Position numbers and translations under genes: made by a program. Positions 24,949 to 39,900 of a stretch of 64,000 nt of DNA are shown piece by piece. The stretch is taken from assembly GCF_029227915.1 (NCBI RefSeq), contig NC_079880.1:27585501-27649500 (forward strand), in the 5' to 3' direction. Position 1 is the first letter of the stretch. The number at the start of each line of letters is the position of its first letter. Source of the stretch: Hydractinia symbiolongicarpus (Eukaryota > Cnidaria > Hydrozoa > Anthoathecata > Hydractiniidae). Under the pieces are notes generated by a model, which had not been told where the DNA came from, ran no database searches, and saw nothing but the letters and a program-made list of their open reading frames with translations.

Positions 24949-25760
24949 CTAAGTTGTATTGCTTTTAACAGTGAAACGATTGACTGTGGGAAACAATTGA
25001 ACTGATTCTGGAATTTGACCTTATAAATGTGATAAATAAGCCAATGGGTCTCCAAGAAGAAACATTCTTCTTAATTTGACTTGATTGCTGGAACTCAGCG
25101 ATAGCACTGGGCGCTGTGGTACAGTTTTATTTGAAAATTAAGTTAAAAAAGTCATTTTTTACTGTGGGAATAATCCCAGCCATTCGTTTGCACCGACGAA
25201 ATAGAGACAGTTTCTAAAACTACCTTTCATTGAATTTCTAACTGTGTCAATCCGTTTGACTTACAACGGTTGCGTCACATATTCGTACCAACATGTATTT
25301 AGTGATTTTTGTCCGATATTACTAAGTTGTATCGCTTTTAACAGTGAAGCCATTGACTCTGGGAATTAATTGAAATGATTCTGGACTGTGACCTTATAAA
25401 TGTGATAAATGAGCCAATTGGACTCCAAGAAATAACATTCTTCATAAATTGACATGATTGCTGGAAACCAGCGATTACACTAGGCTCTGTGGTAGCGCTT
25501 TATTTAAAAATTTAGATAAATAAGTCTTTTTTTACTCTGGGACCAATCCTGGCCGTTAGCACGCACTGAAAAAATAGCAACAGTTTCAAAAACTACATTT
25601 TATTGACTTTCTAACGGTATCAATCCGTTTGAGTTACAACTGCTGCGTCACATATTCCTCCCCACATGCATTTAGCGATAGTACTCGGATATTACTAGGT
25701 TGCATCGCTTTTAACAGTGAAACGTTTGACTGTGGGACTCAATTGAACCGATTTTGGACT
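24949..25760. repeat. Seven-monomer higher-order repeat (2608 bp), matched segment 1
   Basis: Recurs at 27557-28368, a shift of 2608 bp or seven monomers. Markers are the GATTGACTGTGGGAAA(C/T)AATTG variant and the rare AGCCATTGACTCTGGG variant. It overlaps the partner of the five-monomer repeat, so at least two duplications of different size were laid over one another here. Confidence 0.72.
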
Positions 25761-26650
25761 TTGACCTTATAAATGTGATGAATGAGCCAGTTTCACTACA
25801 AGAAGTAACATTCTTCCTAATTTGACTTGATTGCTGGAGCTCAGCGATTGCACTGGGCACTGTGGTAGCGTTTTATTTAAAAATTAAGTTAAGTAAGTCA
25901 TTTTTTTCTGTGGGACCAATCCCGGCCGTTAGTTCGCGCTGAAGTAATAGAGAAAGTTTCAAGAACTACATTTCATTGACTTACTAACGGTGTCAATCTG
26001 TTTGATTTACAACAGTTGTGTCACATATTTCTATCAATATATATTTAGTGATTATCTTCCGATATTTCTAAGTTGCATCGCTTTTAACAGTGAAACGATT
26101 GACTGTGGGACTTAATTGAACTAACTTTGGACTGTGACCTTAAAAATATTATAAATGAGCTAGTTTGACTACGAGAAATCACATTCTTCTTAATTTGACA
26201 TGATTGCTGGAACTCAGCTATCACACTCGTCGCTGTGGTAGCACCTTATTGAAAAATTAAGATAAATAAGTCATTTTTTAGTGTGGGACCATTCCTGGCC
26301 GTTAGCACGCACTGAAAAAATAGAGACATTCTCAAAAACAACATTTCATTAACTTCTTGGCGGTATCAATCCGTTTGAGTTACAACGGTTGCGTCACATA
26401 ATCGTACCAACCTGTATTTAGTGATATCTTTTCGATATTACTAAGTTATATCGCTTTTAACAGTGAAACGATTGACTGTGGGACTTAATTGAACTGATTT
26501 TGGACTTTGACCTTATAAATGTGATAAATGAGCCAGTTTGACTACAAGAAATAACATTCTTCTTAATTTGACATGATGGCTGGAACTAAGCGATTTCACT
26601 GGGCGCTGTGGCAGCGCTTTATTAAAAATTTAAATTAGAAAGTCATTTTT
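25584..26650. repeat. Five-monomer higher-order repeat (1864 bp), matched segment 2
   Basis: Second copy of 23720-24790 at +1864 with scattered substitutions, for example CTTAAAAATATTATAAATG for CTGAAAAATATTATAAATG. Confidence 0.75.
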
Positions 26651-26819
26651 TACTGTGGGAATAATCCCAGCCATTAGTTTGCACTGAAGAAATAGAGACA
26701 GTTTCAAAAATTACATTCCATTGAATTTCTAACTGTGTTAATCCGTTTGAGTTACAACGGTCGCGTCACATATTCGTACCAATATATATTTAGTGATTTT
26801 CTTCCGATATTTCTAAGTT

Positions 26820-27191
26820 GCATCGCTTTTAACAGTGAAACGATTGACTGTGGGAATTAATTAAACTAACTTTGGACTGTGACCTGATAAGTATTGTAAA
26901 TGAGCTAGTTTGACTACAAGAATTAACATTCTCCTTAATTTGACATTATGGCTGGAACTAAGCGATTACACTGGGCGCTGTGGCAGCGCTTTATTAAAAA
27001 TTTAAATTAGAAAGTCATTTTTTACTGTGGGACCAATCCTAGCCATTATCGCGCGCTGAAGAAATAGCGACAGTTTCAAAAACTACATTTCATTGACTTT
27101 CTAACGGTATCAATCCGTTTGAGTTACAACGGTTGCGCCACATATTCGTCCCCACATGTATTTAGCGATAGTATTCCGATATTTCTAAGTT
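26820..27191. repeat. Single-monomer tandem duplication, copy 1
   Basis: This monomer and the next (27192-27563) differ at only a few positions, much less than ordinary neighbours. Both carry TGGGAATTAATTAAAC and GATTATG/GATGATGG-type GGCTGGAACTAAGC variants at a shift of 372 bp. Confidence 0.7.
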
Positions 27192-27563
27192 ATATCGCTT
27201 TTAACAGTGAAACGATTGACTGTGGGAATTAATTAAACTAACTTTGGACTGTGACCTGATAAATATTGTAAATGAGCTAGTTTGACTACAAGAAATAACA
27301 TTCTCCTTAATTTGACATGATGGCTGGAACTAAGCGATTACACTGGGCGCTGTGGCAGCGCATTATTAAAAATTTAAATTAGAAAGTCATTTTTTACTGT
27401 GGGACCAATCCTAGCCATTATCGCGCGCTGAAGAAATAGCGACAGTTTCAAAAACTACATTTCATTGACTTTCTAACGGTATCAATCCGTTTGAGTTACA
27501 ACGGTTGCGCCACATATTCGTCCCCACATGTATTTAGCGATAGTATTCCGATATTTCTAAGTT
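27192..27563. repeat. Single-monomer tandem duplication, copy 2
   Basis: Near-identical neighbour of 26820-27191, at a shift of 372 bp. It ends where the seven-monomer segment begins with AAGTTGTATTGC. Confidence 0.7.
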
Positions 27564-28368
27564 GTATTGCTTTTAACAGTAAAACGATTGACTGTGGGAA
27601 ATAATTGAACTGATTCTGGAATTTGACCTTATATATGTGATAAAAAAGCCAATGGGTCTCCAAGAAGTAACATTCTTCTTAATTTGACTTGATTGCTGGA
27701 ACTCAGCGATTGCACTGGGCGCTGTGGTACAGTTTTATTTGAAAATTAAGTTAAATAAGTCATTTTTTAATGTGTAAATAATTCCAGCCATTAGTTTGCA
27801 CCGACGAAATAGAGACAGTTTCTAAAACTACCTTTCATTGAATTTCTAACTGTGTCAATCCGTTTGACTTACAACGGTTGCGTCACATAATCGTACCAAC
27901 ATGTATTTAGTGATTTTTGTCCGATATTACTAAGTTGTATCGCTTTTAACAGTGAAGCCATTGACTCTGGGAATTAATTGAACTGATTCTGGACTGTGAC
28001 CTTATAAATGTGATAAATGAGCCAATTGGACTCCAAGAAATAACATTCTTCATAAATTGACATGATTGCTGGAAACCAGCGATTACACTAGGCTCTGTGG
28101 TAGCGCTTTATTTAAAAATTTAGATAAATAAATCTTTTTTTACTCTGGGACCAATCCTGGCCGTTAGCACGCACTGAAAAAATAGCAACAGTTTCAAAAA
28201 CTACATTTTATTGACTTTCTAACGGTATCAATCCGTTTGAGTTACAACTGCTGCGTCACATATTCCTCCCCACATGCATTTAGCGATAGTACTCGGATAT
28301 TACTAGGTTGCATCGCTTTTAACAGTGAAACGTTTGACTGTGGGACTCAATTGAACCGATTTTGGACT
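27557..28368. repeat. Seven-monomer higher-order repeat (2608 bp), matched segment 2
   Basis: Second copy of 24949-25760. The match ends at about 28370, after GGGACTCAATTGAACCG, where GGACTGTGACC replaces GGACTTTGACC. Confidence 0.72.
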
Positions 28369-29480
28369 GTGACCTGAAAAATATTATAAATGAGCTAGTT
28401 TGACTACAAGAAATCACATTCTTCTTAATTTGACATGATTGCTGGAACTCAGCGATCACACTCGTCGCTGTGGTAGCACATTATTAAAAAATTAAGATAA
28501 ATAAGTCATTTTTTACTGTGGGACCAATCCTGGCAGTTAGCACGCACTGAAAAAATAGCAACAGTTTCAAAAACTACATTTCATTGACTTTCTAACGGTA
28601 TCAATCCGTTTGAGTTACAACGGTTGCGCCACATATTCGTCCCCACATGTATTTAGCGATAGTATTCCGATATTACTAAGTTATATCGCTTTTAACAGTG
28701 AAACGACTGACTGTGGGACCTAATTGAACTGATTTTGGACTTTGATCTTATAAATGTGATAAATGAGCCAGTTTGACTACAAGAAATAACATTCTTCTTA
28801 ATTTGACATGATGGCTGGAACTAAGCGATTACACTGGGCGCTGTGGCAGCGCTTTATTAAAAATTTAAATTAGAAAGTCATTTTTCACTGTGGGACCAAT
28901 CCTAGCCGTTATCGCGCGCTGAAGAAATAGCGACAGTTTCAAAAATTACATTTCATTGACTTTCTAACTGTGTCAATCCGTTTGAGTTACAACGGTCGCG
29001 TCACATATTTGTACCAACATGTATTTAGTGATTTTTTCCGATATTACTAGGTTGTATCGCTTTTAACAGAGAAGCGATTGACTCTGGGAATTAATTGAAC
29101 TGATTCTGGACTGTGACCTTATATATGTGATAAATGAACCAATTGGACTCCAAGAAATAACATTCTTCTTAAATTGACATGATTGCTGGAAACCAGCGAT
29201 TGTATTGGGCGCTGTGGTAGAGTTTTATTTAAAAATTAAGTTAAATAAGTCATTTTTTACTGTGGGAATAATTCCAGCCATTAGTTTGCACTGAAGAAAT
29301 AGAGACAGTTTCAAAAATTACATTTCATTGACTTTCTAACTGTGTCAATCCGTTTGAGTTACAACGGTCGCGTCACATATTCGTACCAACATGTATTTAG
29401 TGATTTTTTTCCGATATTACTAGGTTGTATCGCTTTTAACAGTGAAGCGATTGACTCTGGGAATTAATTGAACTGATTCT
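28369..29480. repeat. Mixed centre-type monomers
   Basis: Three monomers of the centre type (ACAACGGTCGCGTCAC, GGAATAATTCCAGCC, GGTAGAGTTTTATTT). Two neighbours around 28960 and 29330 are close relatives of each other. I see no other feature. Confidence 0.68.
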
Positions 29481-32400
29481 GGACTGTGACCTTATAAATG
29501 TGATAAATGAACCAATTGGACTCCAAGAAATAACATTCTTCTTAAATTGACATGATTGCTGGAAACCAGCGATTACACTAGGCTCTGTGGTAGGGCTTTA
29601 TTTAAAAATTTAGATAAATAAGTCTTTTTTTACTCTAGGACCAATCCTGGCCGTTAGCACGCACTGAAGAAATAGAGACCTTCTCAAACACTACATTTCA
29701 TTGACTTCTTGGCGGTATCAATCCGTTTGAGTTACAACGGTTACGTCACATATTCGTACCAACCTGTATTTAGTGATATCTTTTCGATATTACTAAGTTA
29801 TATCGCTTTTAACAGTGAAACGATTGACTGTGGAACTTAATTGAACTAACTTTAGACTGTGACCTGTAAATGTGAGAAGTGAGCCAACTGGACCCAAGAA
29901 ATAACATTCTTCTTAATTTGACATGATTGCCGGAACTTAGGGATTACACTGGGCGCTGTGGTAGCACTTCATTTAAAAATTTAGGTAAAAAAGTCATTTT
30001 CTACTGTTGGACCAATCCTAGCCGTTATCGCGCGCTGAAGAAATAGCAACAGTTTCAAAAACTACATTTCATTGACTTACTAACGGTGTCAATCCGTTTG
30101 ATTTACAACAGTTGCGTCACATATTCGTATCAATATATATTTAGTGATTTTCTTCCGATATTTCTAAGTTGCATCGCTTTAAACAGTGAAACGATTGACT
30201 GTGGGACTTAGTTCAACTAACCTTGGACTATGACCTAATAAATATCATAAATGAGCCAGTTTGACTACAAGAAATAACATTCTTCTTAATTCGACATGAT
30301 TGCTGGAACTCAGCGATTACACTCGGTGCTGTGGTAGCACTTTAATAAAAAATTAAGATAAATAAGTCATTTTTTACTGTTGGACCAATCCTAGCCGTTA
30401 TTTCGCACTGAAAAAATAGAGAAAGTTTTAAGAACTACATTTCATTGACTTACTAACGGTGTCAATCCGTTTGATTTACAACGGTTGCGTCACATATTCG
30501 TACCAACATATATTTAGCGATTTTCTTCCGATATTTCTAAGTTGTATTGCTTTTAACAGTGAAACGATTGACTGTGGGACTTAATTGAACTGATTTTGGA
30601 CTTTGACCTTATAAATGTGATAAATGAGCCAGTTTGACTACAAGAAGTAACAATCTTCTTAATTTGACTTGATTGCTGGAACTCAGCGATTGTACTGGGC
30701 GCTGTGGTAGAGTTTTATTTAAAAATTAAGTTAAATAAGTTAATTTTTACTGTGAGAATAATCCCAGCCATTAGTTTGCACTGAAGAAATAGAGACAGTT
30801 TTAAAAATTACATTTCATTGACTTTCTAACTGTGTCAATCCGTTTCAGTTACAACGGTCGCGTCACATATTCGTACCAATACATATTTAGTGATTTTCTT
30901 CCGATATTTCTAAGTTGCATCGCTTTTAACAGCGAAACGATTGACTGTGGGACTCAATTGAACTAACTTTGGAGTGTGACCTGATAAATATTATCAATGA
31001 GCTAGTTTGACTACAAGAAATAACATTCTCCTTAATTTGACATGATGGCTGGAACTAAGCGATTACACTGGGCGCTGTGGCAGCGCTTTATTAAAAATTT
31101 AAGTTAGAAAGTCATTTTTTACTGTGGGACCAATCCTAGCCGTTATCGCGCGCTGAAGAAATAGCAACAGCTTCAAAAACTACATTTCATTGACTTTCTA
31201 ACTGTTTCAATCTGTTTGAGTTACAACGGTCGCGTCACATATTCGTACCAATATATATTTAGTGATTTTCTTCCGATATTTCTAAGTTGCATCGCTTTTA
31301 ACAGTGAAACGATTGACTGTGGGACTTAATTGAACTAACTTTGGACTGTGACCTGATAAATATTTTAAATGAGCTAGTTTGACTACAAGAAGTAACATTC
31401 CTCTTAATTTGACTTGATTGCTGGAATTCAGCGATTGCACTGGGCACTGTGGTAGCATTTTTTTAAAAAAATAAGTTAAGTAAGTCATTTTTTCCTGTGG
31501 GACCAATCCCAGCCGTTAGTTCGCGCTGAAGAAATAGAGACACTTTCAAAAACTACATTTCATTGACTTTCTAACCGTGTTAATCCGTTTGATTTACCAC
31601 GGTTGCGTCACATATTCGTACCAACATGTATTTAGTGATTTTCTTCCGATATGACTAAGTTGCATCGCTTTTAACAGTGAAACGATTGACTGTGGGAAAT
31701 AATTGAACTGATTCTGGAATTTGACCTTATAAATGTAATAAATGAGCCAATTGGTCTCCAATAAGTAACATTCTTCTAAATTTGACTTGATTGCTGGAAC
31801 TCAGCGATTGCACTGGGCGCTGTGGTACAGTATTTAAAAATTAAGTTAAATAATTCATTTTTTACTGTGGGAATAATCCCAGCCATTAGTTTGCACTGAA
31901 GAAATAGAGACAGTTTCTAAAACTAACTTAGATTGACTTTCTAACTGTGTCAATCCGTTTGAGTTACAACGGTCGCGTCACATATTCGTACCAATATATA
32001 TTTAGTGATTTTCTTCCGATATTTCTAAGTTGCATCGCTTTTAACAGTGAAACGATTGACTGTGGGACTTAATTGAACTAACTTTGGACTGTGACCTGAT
32101 AAATATTTTAAATGAGCTAGTTTGACTACAAGAAATAACATTCTCCTTAATTTGACATGATGGCTGGAACTAAGCGATTACATTGGGCGCTGTGGCAGCG
32201 CTTTATTAAAAATTTAAATTAGAAAGTCATTTTTTACTGTGGGACAAATCCTAGCCGTTACCGCGCGCTGAAGAATTAGCGACAGTTTCAAAAACTACAT
32301 TTCATTGACTTTCTAACGGTATCAATCCGTTTGAGTTACAACGGTTGCGCCACATATTCGTCCCCACATGTATTTAGCGATAGTATTCGGATATTACTAG

Positions 32401-33800
32401 GTTGCATCCCTTTTAACAGTGAAACGTTTGACTGTGGGACTTAATTGAACTGATTTTGGACTTTGACCGTATAAAGGTGATAAATGAGCCAGTTTGACTA
32501 CAAGAAGTAACAATCTTCTTAATTTGACTTGATTGCTGGAACTCAGCGATTACACTAGGCTCTGTGGTAGGGCTTTATTTAAAAATTTAGATAAATAAGT
32601 CTTTTTTTACTGTAGGACCAATCCTGGCCGTTAGCACGCACTGAAGAAATAGAGACCTTCTCAAACACTACATTTCATTCATTTCTTGGCGGTATCAATC
32701 CGTTTGAGTTACAATGGCTTCGTCACATGTTCGCACCAACATGTATTTAGCGAAAGTATTCTGATAATACTAGGTTCAGTGAAACGATTGACTGTGGGAC
32801 ATAATTGAACTAACTTTGGACTGTGACCTGATAAATAATATAAATGAGCTAGTTTGACTACAAAAAATAACAATCTTCTTAATTTGACTTGATTGCTGGA
32901 ACTCAGCGATTGTACTGGGCGCTGTGGTAGAGTTTTATTTAAAAATTAAGTTAAATAAGTCATTTTTTACTGTGGGAATAATTTAGTGATTTTTTCCGAT
33001 ATTACTAGGTTGTATCGCTTTTAACAGTGAAGCGATTGACTCTGGGAATTAACTGAACTGATTCTGGACTGTGACCATATAAATGTGATAAATGAAACAA
33101 TTGGACTCCAAGAAATAACATTCTTCTTAAATTGACATGATTGCTGGAAACCAGCGATTACACCAGGCTCTGTGGTAGGGCTTTATTTAAAAATTTAGAT
33201 AAATAAGTCTTTTTTTAATCTAGGACCAATCTTGGCCGTTAGCACGCACTGAAGAAATAGAGACCTTCTCAAACACTACATTTCATTCACTTCTTGGCGG
33301 TATCAATCCGTTTGAGTTACAATGGTTGCGCCACATATTCGTCCCCACATGTATTTAGCGATAGTATTCCGATATTTCTAAGTTGTATTGCTTTTAACAG
33401 TGAAGCCATTGACTCTGGGAATTAATTGAACTGAATCTGGACTGTGACCTTATAAATGTGATAAATGAGCCAATTGGACTCCAAGAAATAACATTCTTCA
33501 TAAATTGACATGATTGCTGGAAACCAGCGATTACACTAGGCTCTGTGGTAGCGCTTTATTTAAAAATTTAGATAAATAAATCTTTTTTTACTCTGGGACC
33601 AATCCTGGCCGTTAGCTCGCACTGAAAAAATAGCAACAGTTTCAAAAACTACATTTTATTGACTTTCTAACGGTATCAATCCGTTTGAGTTACAACTGCT
33701 GCGTCACATATTCCTCCCCACATGCATTTAGTGATAGTACTCGGATATTACTAGGTTGCATCCCTTTTAACAGTGAGACGTTTGACTGTGGGACTTAATT
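29481..33800. repeat. ~19-monomer block, incomplete early copy
   Basis: Most of this stretch matches 34930-39260. The shift is 5449 bp up to about 31.2 kb, 5075 bp from about 31.8 to 33.36 kb, and 5448 bp from 33.4 kb on. The steps of about 373 bp are whole monomers gained and later lost, so two single-monomer indels separate the copies. It carries the same truncated monomer at about 32981 as the other copies (38056, 44810). The minus-strand open frame at 31282-31506 is satellite. Confidence 0.76.
32972..32995. repeat. Truncated monomer joint shared by three block copies
   Basis: GGGAATAAT is joined to TTAGTGATTTTTTCCG, losing about 125 bp that include the conserved box. The identical joint occurs at about 38056 and 44810. 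The uncut parent form is present at about 49630 and 50362. The deletion thus arose once and was copied with the block. Confidence 0.8.
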
Positions 33801-33954
33801 GAACTGATTTTGGACTTTGACCTTATAAATGTGATAAATTAGCCAGTTTGACTACAAGAAATAACATTCTTCTTAATTCGACATGATTGCTGGAACTCAG
33901 CGATTACACTCGGTGCTGTGGTAGCACTTTAATAAAAAATTAAGATAAATAAGT

Positions 33955-36900
33955 CATTTTTTACTGTGGGACCAATCCTAGCCGTTATCGCGCGCTGAAG
34001 AAATAGCGACAGCTTCAAAAACTACATTTCATTGACTTTCTAACTGTGTCAATCCGTTTGAGTTACAACGGTCGCGTCACATATTCGTACCAATATATAT
34101 TTAGTGATTTCTTCCGATATTTCTAAGTTGCATCGCTTTTAACAGTGAAACGATTGACTGTGGGACTTAATTGAACTAACTTTGGACTGTGACCTGATAA
34201 ATATTTTAAATGAGCTAGTTTGACTACAAGAAGTAACATTCCTCTTAATTTGACTTGATTGCTGGAATTCAGCGATTGCACTGGGCACTGTGGTAGTATT
34301 TTTTTAAAAAATTAAGTTAAGTAAGTCATTTTTTCCTGTGGGACCAATATCAGCCGTTAGTTCGCGCTGAAGAAGTAGAGACACTTTCAAAAACTACATT
34401 TCATTGACTTTCGAACCGTGTTAATCCGTTTGAGTTACAACGGTTGCGTTACATATTCGTACCAACATGTATTTAGTGATTTTCTTCCGATATGACTAAG
34501 TTGCATCGCTTTTAACAGTGAAACGATTGACTGTGGGACTTACTTGAACTAGCCTTGGACTGTAACCTGATAAATATTATAAATGAGCCAATTTGACTAC
34601 AAGAAATAACATTCTTCTTAATTCGACATGATTGCTGGAACTCAGCGATTACACTCGGTGCTGTGGTAGCACTTTAATAAAAAATTAAGATAAATAAGTC
34701 ATTTTTTACTGTGGGACCAATCCTAGCCGTTATTTCGCACTGAAGAAATATAGAAAGTTTTAAGAACTACATTTCATTGACTTACTAACGGTGTCAACCC
34801 GTTTGATTTACAACGGTTGCGTCACATATTCGTACCAACATATATTTAGTGATTTTCTTCCGATATTTCTAAGTTGTATTGCTTTTAACAGTGAAACGAT
34901 TGACTGTGGGAAATAATTGAACTGATTCTGGAATTTGACCTTATAAATGTGATAAATGAACCAATTGGACTCCAAGAAATAACATTCTTCTTAAATTGAC
35001 ATGATTGCTGGAAACCAGCGATTACACTAGGCTCTGTGGTAGGGCTTTATTTAAAAATTTAGATAAATAAGTCTTTTTTTACTCTAGGACCAATCCTGGC
35101 CGTTAGCACGCACTGAAGAAATAGAGACCTTCTCAAACACTACATTTCATTGACTTCTTGGCGGTATCAATCCGTTTGAGTTACAACGGTTACGTCACAT
35201 ATTCGTACCAACCTGTATTTAGTGATATCTTTTCGATATTACTAAGTTATATCGCTTTTAACAGTGAAACGATTGACTGTGGAACTTAATTGAACTAACT
35301 TTAGACTGTGACCTGTAAATGTGAGAAGTGAGCCAACTGGACCCAAGAAATAACATTCTTCTTAATTTGACATGATTGCCGGAACTTAGGGATTACACTG
35401 GGCGCTGTGGTAGCACTTCATTTAAAAATTTAGGAAAAAAAGTCATTTTCCACTGTTGGACCAATCCTAGCCGTTATCGCGCGCTGAATAAATAGCAACA
35501 GTTTCAAAAACTACATTTCATTGACTTACTAACGGTGTCAATCCGTTTGATTTACAACAGTTGCGTCACATATTCGTATCAATATATATTTACTGATTTT
35601 CTTCCGATATTTCTAAGTTGCATCGCTTTAAACAGTGAAACGATTGACTGTGGGACTTAATTCAACTAACCTTGGACTGTGACCTAATAAATATTATAAA
35701 TGAGCCAGTTTGACTACAAGAAATAACATTCTTCTTAATTCGACATGATTGCTGGAACTCAGCGATTACACTCGGTGCTGTGGTAGCACTTTATTAAAAA
35801 ATTAAGATAAATAAGTCATTTTTTACTGTTGGACCAATCCTAGCCGTTATTTTGCACTGAAAAAATAGAGAAAGTTTTAAGAACTACATTTCATTGACTT
35901 ACTAACGGTGTCAATCCGTTTAATTTACAACGGTTGCGTCACATATTCGTACCAACATATATTTAGCGATTTTCTTCCGATATTTCTAAGTTGTATTGCT
36001 TTTAACAGTGAAACGATTGACTGTGGGACTTAATTGAACTGATTTTGGACTTTGACCTTATAAATGTGATAAATGAGCCAGTTTGACTACAAGAAGTAAC
36101 AATCTTCTTAATTTGACTTGATTGCTGGAACTCAGCGATTGTAGTGGGCGCTGTGGTAGAGTTTTATTTAAAAATTAAGTTAAATAAGTTATTTTTTACT
36201 GTGTTAATAATCCCAGCCATTAGTTTGCACTGAAGAAATAGAGACAGTTTTAAAAATTACATTTCGTTGACTTTCTAACTGTGTCAATCCGTTTCAGTTA
36301 CAACGGTCGCGTCACATATTCGTACCAATACATATTTAGTGATTTTCTTCCGATATTTCTAAGTTGCATCGCTTTTAACAGCGGAACGATTGACTGTGGG
36401 ACTCAATTGAACTAACTTTGGACTGTGACCTGATAAATATTATCAATGAGCTAGTTTGACTACAGGAAATAACATTCTCCTTAATTTGACATGATGGCTG
36501 GAACTAAGCGATTACACTGGGCGCTGTGGCAGCGCTTTATTAAAAATTTAAGTTAGAAAGTTATTTTTTACTGTGGGACCAATCCTAGCCGTTATCGCGC
36601 GCTGAAGAAATAGCAACAGCTTCAAAAACTACATTTCATTGACTTTCTAACTGTGTCAATCCGTTTGAGTTACAACGGTCGCGTCACATATTCGTACCAA
36701 TATATATTTAGTGATTTCTTCCGATATTTCTAAGTTGCATCGCTTTTAACAGTGAAACGATTGACTGTGGGACTTAATTGAACTAACTTTGGACTGTGAC
36801 CTGATAAATATTTTAAATGAGCTAGTTTGACTACAAGAAGTAACATTCCTCTTAATTTGACTTGATTGCTGGAACTCAGCGATTGCACTGGGCGCTGTGG

Positions 36901-39900
36901 TACAGTATTTAAAAATTAAGTTAAATAATTCATTTTTTACTGTGGGAATAATCCCAGCCATTAGTTTGCACTGAAGAAATAGAGACAGTTTCTAAAACTA
37001 ACTTTGATTGAATTTCTAACTGTGTCAATCCGTTTGAGTTACAACGGTCGCGTCACATATTCGTACCAATATATATTTAGTGATTTTCTTCCGATATTTC
37101 TAAGTTGCATCGCTTTTAACAGTGAAACAATTGACTGTGGGACTTAATTGAACTAACTTTGGACTGTGACCTGATAAATATTTTAAATGAGCTAGTTTGA
37201 CTACAAGAAATAACATTCTCCTTAATTTGACATGATGGCTGGAACTAAGCGATTACATTGGGCGCTGTGGCAGCACTTTATTAAAAATTTAAATTAGAAA
37301 GTCATTTTTTACTGTGGGACCAATCCTAGCCGTTACCGCGCGCTGAAGAATTAGCAACAGTTTCAAAAACTACATTTCATTGTCTTTCTAACGGTATCAA
37401 TCCGTTTGAGTTACAACGGTTGCGCCACATATTCGTCCCCACATGTATTTAGCGATAGTATTCGGATATTACTAGGTTGCATCCCTTTTAACAGTGAAAC
37501 GTTTGACTGTGGGACTTAATTGAACTGATTTTGGACTTTGACCGTATAAATGTGATAAATGAGCCAGTTTGACTACAAGAAGTAACAATCTTCTTAATTT
37601 GACTTGATTGCTGGAACTCAGCGATTACACTAGGCTCTGTGGTAGGGCTTTATTTAAAAATTTAGATAAATAAGTCTTTTTTTACTCTAGGACCAATCCT
37701 GGCCGTTAGCACGCACTGAAGAAATAGAGACCATCTCAAACACTACATTTCATTCATTTCTTGGCGGTATCAATCCGTTTGAGTTACAATGGCTTCGTCA
37801 CATGTTCGCACCAACATGTATTTAGCGATAGTATTCTGATATTACTAGGTTCAGTGAAACGATTGACTGTGGGACATAATTGAACTAACTTTGGACTGTG
37901 ACCTGATAAATATTATAAATGAGCTAGTTTGACTACAAGAAATAACAATCTTCTTAATTTGACTTGATTGCTGGAACTCAGCGATTGTACTGGGCGCTGT
38001 GGTAGAGTTTTATTTAAAAATTAAGTTAAATAAGTCATTTTTTACTGTGGGAATAATTTAGTGATTTTTTCCGATATTACTAGGTTGTATCGCTTTTAAC
38101 AGTGAAGCGATTGACTCTGGGAATTAACTGAACTGATTCTGGACTGTGACCATATAAATGTGATAAATGAAACAATTGGACTCCAAGAAATAACATTCTT
38201 CTTAAATTGACATGATTGCTGGAAACCAGCGATTACACTAGGCTCTGTGGTAGGGCTTTATTTAAAAATTTAGATAAATAAGTCTTTTTTTAATCTAGGA
38301 CCAATCCTGGCTGTTAGCACGCACTGAAGAAATAGAGACCTTCTCAAACACTACATTTCATTCACTTCTTGGCGGTATCAATCCGTTTGAGTTACAATGG
38401 TTGCGCCACATATTCGTCCCCACATGTATTTAGCGATAGTATTCCGATATTTCTAAGTTGTATTGCTTTTAACAGTGAAACGATTGACTGTGGGAAATAA
38501 TTGAACTGATTCTGGAATTTGACCTTATAAATGTGATAAAAAAGCCAATGGGTCTCCAAGAAGTAGCATTCTTCTTAATTTGACTTGATTGCTGGAACTC
38601 AGCGATTGCACTGGGCGCTGTGGTACAGTTTTATTTGAAAATTAAGTTAAATAAATTATTTTTTACTGTGGGAATAATCCCAGCCATTAGTTTGCACCGA
38701 CGAAATAGAGACAGTTTCTAAAACTACCTTTCATTGAATTTCTAACTGTGTCAATCCGTTTGACTTACAACGGTTGCGTCACATAATCGTACCAACATGT
38801 ATTTAGTGATTTTTGTCCGATATTACTAAGTTGTATCGCTTTTAACAGTGAAGCCATTGACTCTGGGAATTAATTGAACTGAATCTGGACTGTGACCTTA
38901 TAAATGTGATAAATGAGCCAATTGGACTCCAAGAAATAACATTCTTCATAAATTGACATGATTGCTGGAAACCAGCGATTACACTAGGCTCTGTGGTAGC
39001 GCTTTATTTAAAAATTTAGATAAATAAATCTTTTTTTACTCTGGGACCAATCCTGGCCGTTAGCTCGCACTGAAAAAATAGCAACAGTTTCAAAAACTAC
39101 ATTTTATTGACTTTCTAACGATATCAATCCGTTTGAGTTACAACTGCTGCGTCACATATTCCTCCCCACATGCATTTAGCGATAGTACTCGGATATTACT
39201 AGGTTGCATCCCTTTTAACAGTGAGACGTTTGACTGTGGGACTTAATTGAACTGATTTTGGACTTTGACCTTATAAATGTGATAAATGAGCCAGTTTGAC
39301 TACAAGAAGTAACAATCTTCTTAATTTGACTTGATTGCTGGAACTCAGCGATTGTACTGGGCGCTGTGGTAGAGTTTTATTTAAAAATTAAGTTAAATAA
39401 GTCATTTTTTACTGTGGGAATAATCCCAGCCATTAGTTTGCACTAAAGAAATAGAGACAGTTTTAAAAATTACATTTCATTGACTTTCTAACTGTGTCAA
39501 TCCGTTTGAGTTACAACGGTCGCGTCACATATTCGTACCAATATATATTTAGTGATTTTCTTCCGATATTTCTAAGTTGCATCGCTTTTAACAGTGAAAC
39601 GATTGACTGTGGGAATTAATTAAACTAACTTTGGACTGTGACCTGATAAATATTGTAAATGAGCTAGTTTGACTACAAGAAATAACATTCTCCTTAATTT
39701 GACATGATGGCTGGAACTAAGCGATTACACTGGGCGCTGTGGTAGAGTTTTATTTAAAAATTAAGTTAAATTAGCCATTTTTTACTGTGGGAATAATCCC
39801 AGCCATTAGTTTGCACTGAAGAAATAGAGACAGTTTCAAAAATTACATTTCATTGACTTTCTAACTGTGTCAATCCGTTTGAGTTACAACGGTCGCGTCA